This document shows positions 60,583 through 64,000 of a stretch of DNA of 64,000 nt, in pieces. The position numbers and the translations under genes are program-made. This DNA is from Novosphingobium sp. SG751A (GTDB taxonomy: Bacteria > Pseudomonadota > Alphaproteobacteria > Sphingomonadales > Sphingomonadaceae): NCBI RefSeq assembly GCF_013149295.1, contig NZ_JABGCB010000007.1, positions 186,001 through 250,000 on the forward strand. Reading direction: 5' to 3'. The notes below the pieces were generated by a model. The model saw only the letters and a program-made list of their open reading frames with translations, had not been told where the DNA came from and made no database searches. Within the stretch, counting starts at the first letter, position 1. Each line of letters opens with the position of its first letter.

Positions 60583-61209
60583 TTACTTCGGATTGGCGGC
60601 CAGTTTGTTGAGATGCGCCACCAGCGCGCCCGCGCCGCCCTTGGCGATCACCCCGGCGAAATCGGAACGGCGCGTGGCGATCTGGCTGATCGCGTTGCGA
60701 TAGAACACGTCGATGATCCGCCATTGCCCGCCATTTTCGCGCAGGCGATAGTTGAGCGATTCATTGGTGCCCGGCCCGGTCAGTTGCGTGCGGACCAGCT
60801 TGTCCGTGCCGCGCGTTTCCACGCCCCCCACAAGGCTGAGCTTCTCGCCAGAATAGCTGTCGAAATTGGCGGCATATTGCGCCACCGTCATCGCGCGAAA
60901 GGCGGCAATGACATTGGCCTGTTCGAGCGGAGAAAAGGTGGTCCACGGCGGGCCGACCGAAAGGCGGGCCATCGCGGGAATGTCAAAGGCGCGGTCGACC
61001 ACCGGGCCGATCACGCGCGCGCGCGCGGATTGTCCGCCCTGCGCCTTCATCGTGGCGATCAGGCCCGCATTGAGCCCCTCGATGGTCTGAACCGCCGGAT
61101 CGCCCGCCTGCGCCATGGCCACGCCCGGAACAGCCGCCAGCGACAAAGGAGCCAGCAGCGCCAGCGCCCCGGCAGCCTTGAACGATGCGAATCCCGATTG
61201 ACGTGTCAT
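60583..61209 (-). CDS. hpnM: MlaC/Ttg2D-family protein, probably HpnM
   Basis: 208 residues. Signal peptide to about AMAQA, then an MlaC-like lipid carrier: VVDRAFDIPAMARLSVGPPW, FSPLEQANVIAAFRAMTVAQ, YAANFDSYSGEKL and WRIIDVFYRNAISQIATRRS. HpnM is the periplasmic hopanoid-transport member of this family. The call HpnM rests on the nearby hpnH and hpnG; MlaC is the alternative. ATG 61209 has GGAG upstream. Confidence 0.78.
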   Translation of the reverse strand: MTRQSGFASFKAAGALALLAPLSLAAVPGVAMAQAGDPAVQTIEGLNAGLIATMKAQGGQSARARVIGPVVDRAFDIPAMARLSVGPPWTTFSPLEQANVIAAFRAMTVAQYAANFDSYSGEKLSLVGGVETRGTDKLVRTQLTGPGTNESLNYRLRENGGQWRIIDVFYRNAISQIATRRSDFAGVIAKGGAGALVAHLNKLAANPK

Positions 61210-61443
61210 GCTCACTCCAGATCAAACCTTGCGTTAACCCCGGATGCCCGTGCCGCAGCGGGCCTTTGCGCGTCCTTGAGCCAGAGCAATACGTAAAACA
61301 AGTGGCATGAGCGCGCAATGAAGCTGCGGTTCAGGCTGGCGCAATCTTTTCTCTGCCAACAGAAGCGGTTACAATGCCTATCGCGCTTCTGTGCGCCCTG
61401 CCCGAAATCCCCCAAGGGCACAGGTTCAAAAGGGATATACCGT

Positions 61444-62439
61444 TTGACACCGACAGAGAGTTCCCCCGCTCGGCTGCTCGCCGCTCCTTTATCCATCAAA
61501 CTTGCCTCGCCGCGCGGATTTTGCGCGGGCGTGGTGCGCGCGATCCGCATTGTCGAACGCGCGCTCGAAATCCATGGCGCGCCGGTTTATGTCCGCCATG
61601 AGATTGTTCATAACGCGCATGTCGTAAACAGGTTGCGCGCAATGGGCGCGGTCTTTGTCGAGGAACTCGACGAAGTGCCCCCCGGCGCGGTCACGGTGTT
61701 TTCAGCGCATGGCGTGCCCCAGACCGTCGAGCAGGAAGCCGAGCAGCGCGGATTGCCGGTCTATGACGCCACCTGCCCGCTGGTGACCAAGGTCCATCTG
61801 CACGGCGGCCGCTTTGCCCGCGAGGGGCGCGAGGTCGTGCTGATCGGTCATGCGGGCCACCCCGAGGTGGTGGGCACGCTGGGCCAGATCCCGGCGCCGG
61901 TCCATCTGGTCGCCACGCCCGAGGATGTGGCCGCGCTGCCGCTGGGCGCGGATTCCTCGATTGCCTATGTGACCCAGACCACGCTGTCGGTCGACGATAC
62001 GCGCTCGGTGATCGCCGCGCTCCATGATCGCTTTGACGATGTGGCGGGGCCCGACGTATCCGACATCTGCTATGCCACACAAAACCGCCAGAACGCCGTG
62101 CGCGCGCTGGTGGAGGAATGCGATGCGCTGATCGTGGTGGGCGCGGCCAATTCCAGCAATTCGAACCGGCTGCGCGATGTGGCGCTCTCGCTGGGCAAAC
62201 CGGCATGGCTGGTGGGCGATGCGGGCGATCTGGACCCGCAATGGCTGGACGGGGTCGAGCGCCTTGGCGTCACCGCCGGGGCCAGCGCGCCCGAGGAACT
62301 GGTCGAAGATGTGATTGCCGCAATCGCCCTTTCGAGAAAAATAACTGTCTCAGAGCTTGACGGCATCCGCGAAAACGTGTCGTTCAGCCTGCCAGCGGCG
62401 CTTCGCCGGGCGGGCGAACCCGCCCGCGCGCGCGGTTGA
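61444..62439 (+). CDS. ispH: 4-hydroxy-3-methylbut-2-enyl diphosphate reductase
   Basis: 331 residues. IspH makes IPP and DMAPP in the last MEP step using a [4Fe-4S] cluster held by cysteines in [31 protein letters not shown] and [29 protein letters not shown] and [20 protein letters not shown] are typical, as is the [12 protein letters not shown] motif. A TTG at 61444 with AAAGGGA upstream is the likely start; the frame runs back to 61318 without similarity. hpnH follows 22 bp later. Confidence 0.94.
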   Translation: MTPTESSPARLLAAPLSIKLASPRGFCAGVVRAIRIVERALEIHGAPVYVRHEIVHNAHVVNRLRAMGAVFVEELDEVPPGAVTVFSAHGVPQTVEQEAEQRGLPVYDATCPLVTKVHLHGGRFAREGREVVLIGHAGHPEVVGTLGQIPAPVHLVATPEDVAALPLGADSSIAYVTQTTLSVDDTRSVIAALHDRFDDVAGPDVSDICYATQNRQNAVRALVEECDALIVVGAANSSNSNRLRDVALSLGKPAWLVGDAGDLDPQWLDGVERLGVTAGASAPEELVEDVIAAIALSRKITVSELDGIRENVSFSLPAALRRAGEPARARG

Positions 62440-62461
62440 CGCCCTACCAGGAGTAACCCCC

Positions 62462-63634
62462 TTGTCCCTTCCCCTTGGCCCTGCCCTTCGCATTGCCGGT
62501 CACGCCATTTCCAGCCAGATCAAGGGCGGCAAATATCCGCTCGTGCTGATGCTCGAACCGCTGCTGCGCTGCAATCTTGCCTGCCCGGGCTGCGGCAAGA
62601 TCGATTATCCCGACGCGATCCTCAACCGCCGCCTGTCGGTGGAAGAATGTATGGCGGCGATCGAGGAATCGGGCGCGCCCGCCGTGTCGATCGCGGGCGG
62701 CGAACCGCTGCTGCACCGGGATATGCCCAAGATTGTCGAAGGCTATATCGCGCGCAAAAAGTTCGTGATCCTGTGCACCAACGCGCTGCTGCTGAAAAAG
62801 AAGATCAACGACTACAAGCCCTCCTCCTATTTCACCTGGTCGATCCATCTGGACGGCGACAAGGCCATGCACGACAAGGCCGTGGATCAGGAAGGCACCT
62901 ATGACGTCGCGCTCGAAGCGATTCATCTGGCCAAGTCCAAGGGCTTCCGCGTTCAGGTCAACTGCACCGTGTTCAACGATGCCAAGGCTGAGAGCATGGC
63001 CAAGTTCCTCGACCTGATGACCAGTCTCGATGTCGAAGTGACCATCAGCCCCGGCTATGCCTATGAACGCGCCGCCGATCAGGAGCATTTCCTGAACCGC
63101 GAAAAGACCAAGAACCTGTTCCGCGACTTGTTGAAGCGCGGCGCGGCCAAGAATGCCAAGCCGGGCGAAGGCGGCGGCAAGGCGTGGAAGTTCACCAATT
63201 CGCCGCTGTTCCTCGACTTCCTCGCGGGCAACCGTTCGTATGAATGCACGCCCTGGTCGATGCCGCTGCGCACGGTGTTTGGCTGGCAAAAGCCCTGCTA
63301 TCTGGTGGGCGAAGGCTATGTCGATACCTTTGCCGAATTGATGGAAGGCACCGACTGGGATCAGTATGGTGTCGGCAAGTACGAGAAATGCTCGAACTGC
63401 ATGGTCCATTGCGGGTTTGAAGGCACGGCGGCCAAGGAAGGGCTGACGCGCCCGTGGGAATTCATCAAAGTGGGCATGCAGGGCATCCGCACCGATGGCC
63501 CGATGGCGCCCGACATCGACCTGTCCAACGCCCGCAAGGCGCAGGACGTGCATGCCACGCAGGTCGAAGCCGAATTGGAAAAGATCAAGATTTCCGATCC
63601 GGAAGGATATGCCCGCGCCACCCGCGCAGCCTGA
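62462..63634 (+). CDS. hpnH: Hopanoid biosynthesis radical SAM protein HpnH
   Basis: 390 residues. HpnH adds adenosine to diploptene, the first step of extended hopanoids. PLVLMLEPLLRCNLACPGCG holds the CxxxCxxC cluster motif; SIAGGEPLLHRDMPKIVEGY, FTWSIHLDGDKAMHDKAVDQ and SPGYAYERAADQEHFLNREK follow, and the C-terminal KCSNCMVHCGFE may bind a further metal or cluster. Start TTG 62462 with AGGAG upstream gives the family's usual N-terminus. Confidence 0.93.
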   Translation: MSLPLGPALRIAGHAISSQIKGGKYPLVLMLEPLLRCNLACPGCGKIDYPDAILNRRLSVEECMAAIEESGAPAVSIAGGEPLLHRDMPKIVEGYIARKKFVILCTNALLLKKKINDYKPSSYFTWSIHLDGDKAMHDKAVDQEGTYDVALEAIHLAKSKGFRVQVNCTVFNDAKAESMAKFLDLMTSLDVEVTISPGYAYERAADQEHFLNREKTKNLFRDLLKRGAAKNAKPGEGGGKAWKFTNSPLFLDFLAGNRSYECTPWSMPLRTVFGWQKPCYLVGEGYVDTFAELMEGTDWDQYGVGKYEKCSNCMVHCGFEGTAAKEGLTRPWEFIKVGMQGIRTDGPMAPDIDLSNARKAQDVHATQVEAELEKIKISDPEGYARATRAA

Positions 63635-63654
63635 TCCGAACAAGGCGCTGGTTA

Positions 63655-63690
63655 TAAAAAGGGCGGGGGCCGCAAACCCCCGCTCTTTTT
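63655..63690. terminator. Bidirectional terminator between hpnH and hpnG
   Basis: Stem AAAAAGGGCGGGGG / CCCCCGCTCTTTTT with one mismatch and a short loop, T-rich on both strands, between convergent genes. Confidence 0.8.
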
Positions 63691-63693
63691 GCA

Positions 63694-64000
63694 TCAGCGC
63701 AAATCAAAGCCCAGATAGGGCCCGGCCTGTTTCGACCCCCTGATCAACGCACGATAGGCCTTGGCAAAACCCATGATCGTCTTGGTCAGTGATCCGATCT
63801 GATCGGGCTGCTGACGGATCGACTTGAACACCGCGCCCAGCGCCAGCTCGCCATTGGGCCCCATCATCACATTGACCGCGGGCGGCAATTCCACCTCGGC
63901 AATATCGGAAATACAGCGCAGAATCACAAAAGGCAGGTTCATATGCGCCGCCACCTCGGCCACGATATGGCTTTCCATATCCGCCGCAATGGCCGCACTG
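63694..64000 (-). CDS. hpnG: HpnG-like phosphorylase/nucleosidase (5' end off window)
   Basis: The last 101 codons only. The sequence AAIAADMESHIVAEVAAHMN carries the DMES motif of the purine phosphorylase/nucleosidase fold, followed by LPFVILRCISDIAEVELPPA and a helical tail. HpnG removes adenine from adenosylhopane made by HpnH. Next to hpnH the assignment is good, though convergent rather than in the same operon. Confidence 0.82.
   Translation of the reverse strand, partial: SAAIAADMESHIVAEVAAHMNLPFVILRCISDIAEVELPPAVNVMMGPNGELALGAVFKSIRQQPDQIGSLTKTIMGFAKAYRALIRGSKQAGPYLGFDLR

Overview
The window is high-GC alphaproteobacterial chromosome carrying one complete-looking P2-type prophage. Host genes point to Sphingomonadales, probably Novosphingobium or a relative: an aat / DUF2155 / NDUFA12 block, secE-nusG near tRNA-Trp, an RcdA-like DUF1465 protein, two short DUF465 proteins, hopanoid genes (hpnM, hpnH, hpnG) beside dxs and ispH, and a TonB receptor. 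The genus is inference from gene content and style only.

Left host flank (1-8795): 5' part of ptsP, two DUF465 proteins, a DUF1465 protein, an MBL-fold hydrolase, a membrane protein, nadA, a dispersed intergenic repeat, nusG and secE, and a large membrane protein.

Prophage (about 8796-46144): bounded by a 19-bp direct repeat whose right copy is the 3' end of a tRNA-Trp gene. The integrase lies at the right end. Late genes follow P2 families in a shuffled order: Q and P on the minus strand; then O-N-M-L-X-R-S; J-I-fibre-tailspike-lysis-V; W-FI-FII-E/E'-T-U-D on the plus strand. A 19-bp dyad (GGTAAA, 8 bp, TTACC) occurs three times, at the head of these late blocks. Each of four start codons, including that of a 17-codon leader ORF coupled to gene O, lies 56-57 bp from a dyad centre. 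An Ogr/Delta-type zinc-finger activator is encoded in the early operon and is the obvious candidate to bind it. The immunity region has a GTG-start CI-like repressor, a YdaS/Cro-like protein and two operators. Beside it are a lipoprotein, a HicAB toxin-antitoxin pair with two operators, and a two-helix membrane protein. The early operon encodes a Toprim/P-loop replication protein, about a dozen tiny overlapping unknown genes, an ASCH protein and two DNA methyltransferase-like proteins. A third methyltransferase (Dam type) sits at the left end beside an unusual non-coding stretch rich in GGTAA/TTACC words.

Right host flank (46206-64000): aat, DUF2155, NDUFA12, recX, a fatty-acyl-AMP ligase, an Old Yellow Enzyme, a small lipoprotein, lipB, a membrane protein, an inverted copy of the dispersed repeat, a PmtA-like methyltransferase, arsC, an orphan 2Fe-2S subunit, a TonB receptor, then an isoprenoid/hopanoid group: dxs, a DUF2141 protein, hpnM, ispH, hpnH and partial hpnG. 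Dxs and IspH are the first and last steps of the MEP pathway, which supplies the precursors of hopanoids.

The main points for a second look are the late-dyad regulon with fixed spacing and leader peptide, the attP-like junction at the left end, a GH24-type lysozyme without its usual catalytic Glu, and the non-coding GGTAA-rich region.
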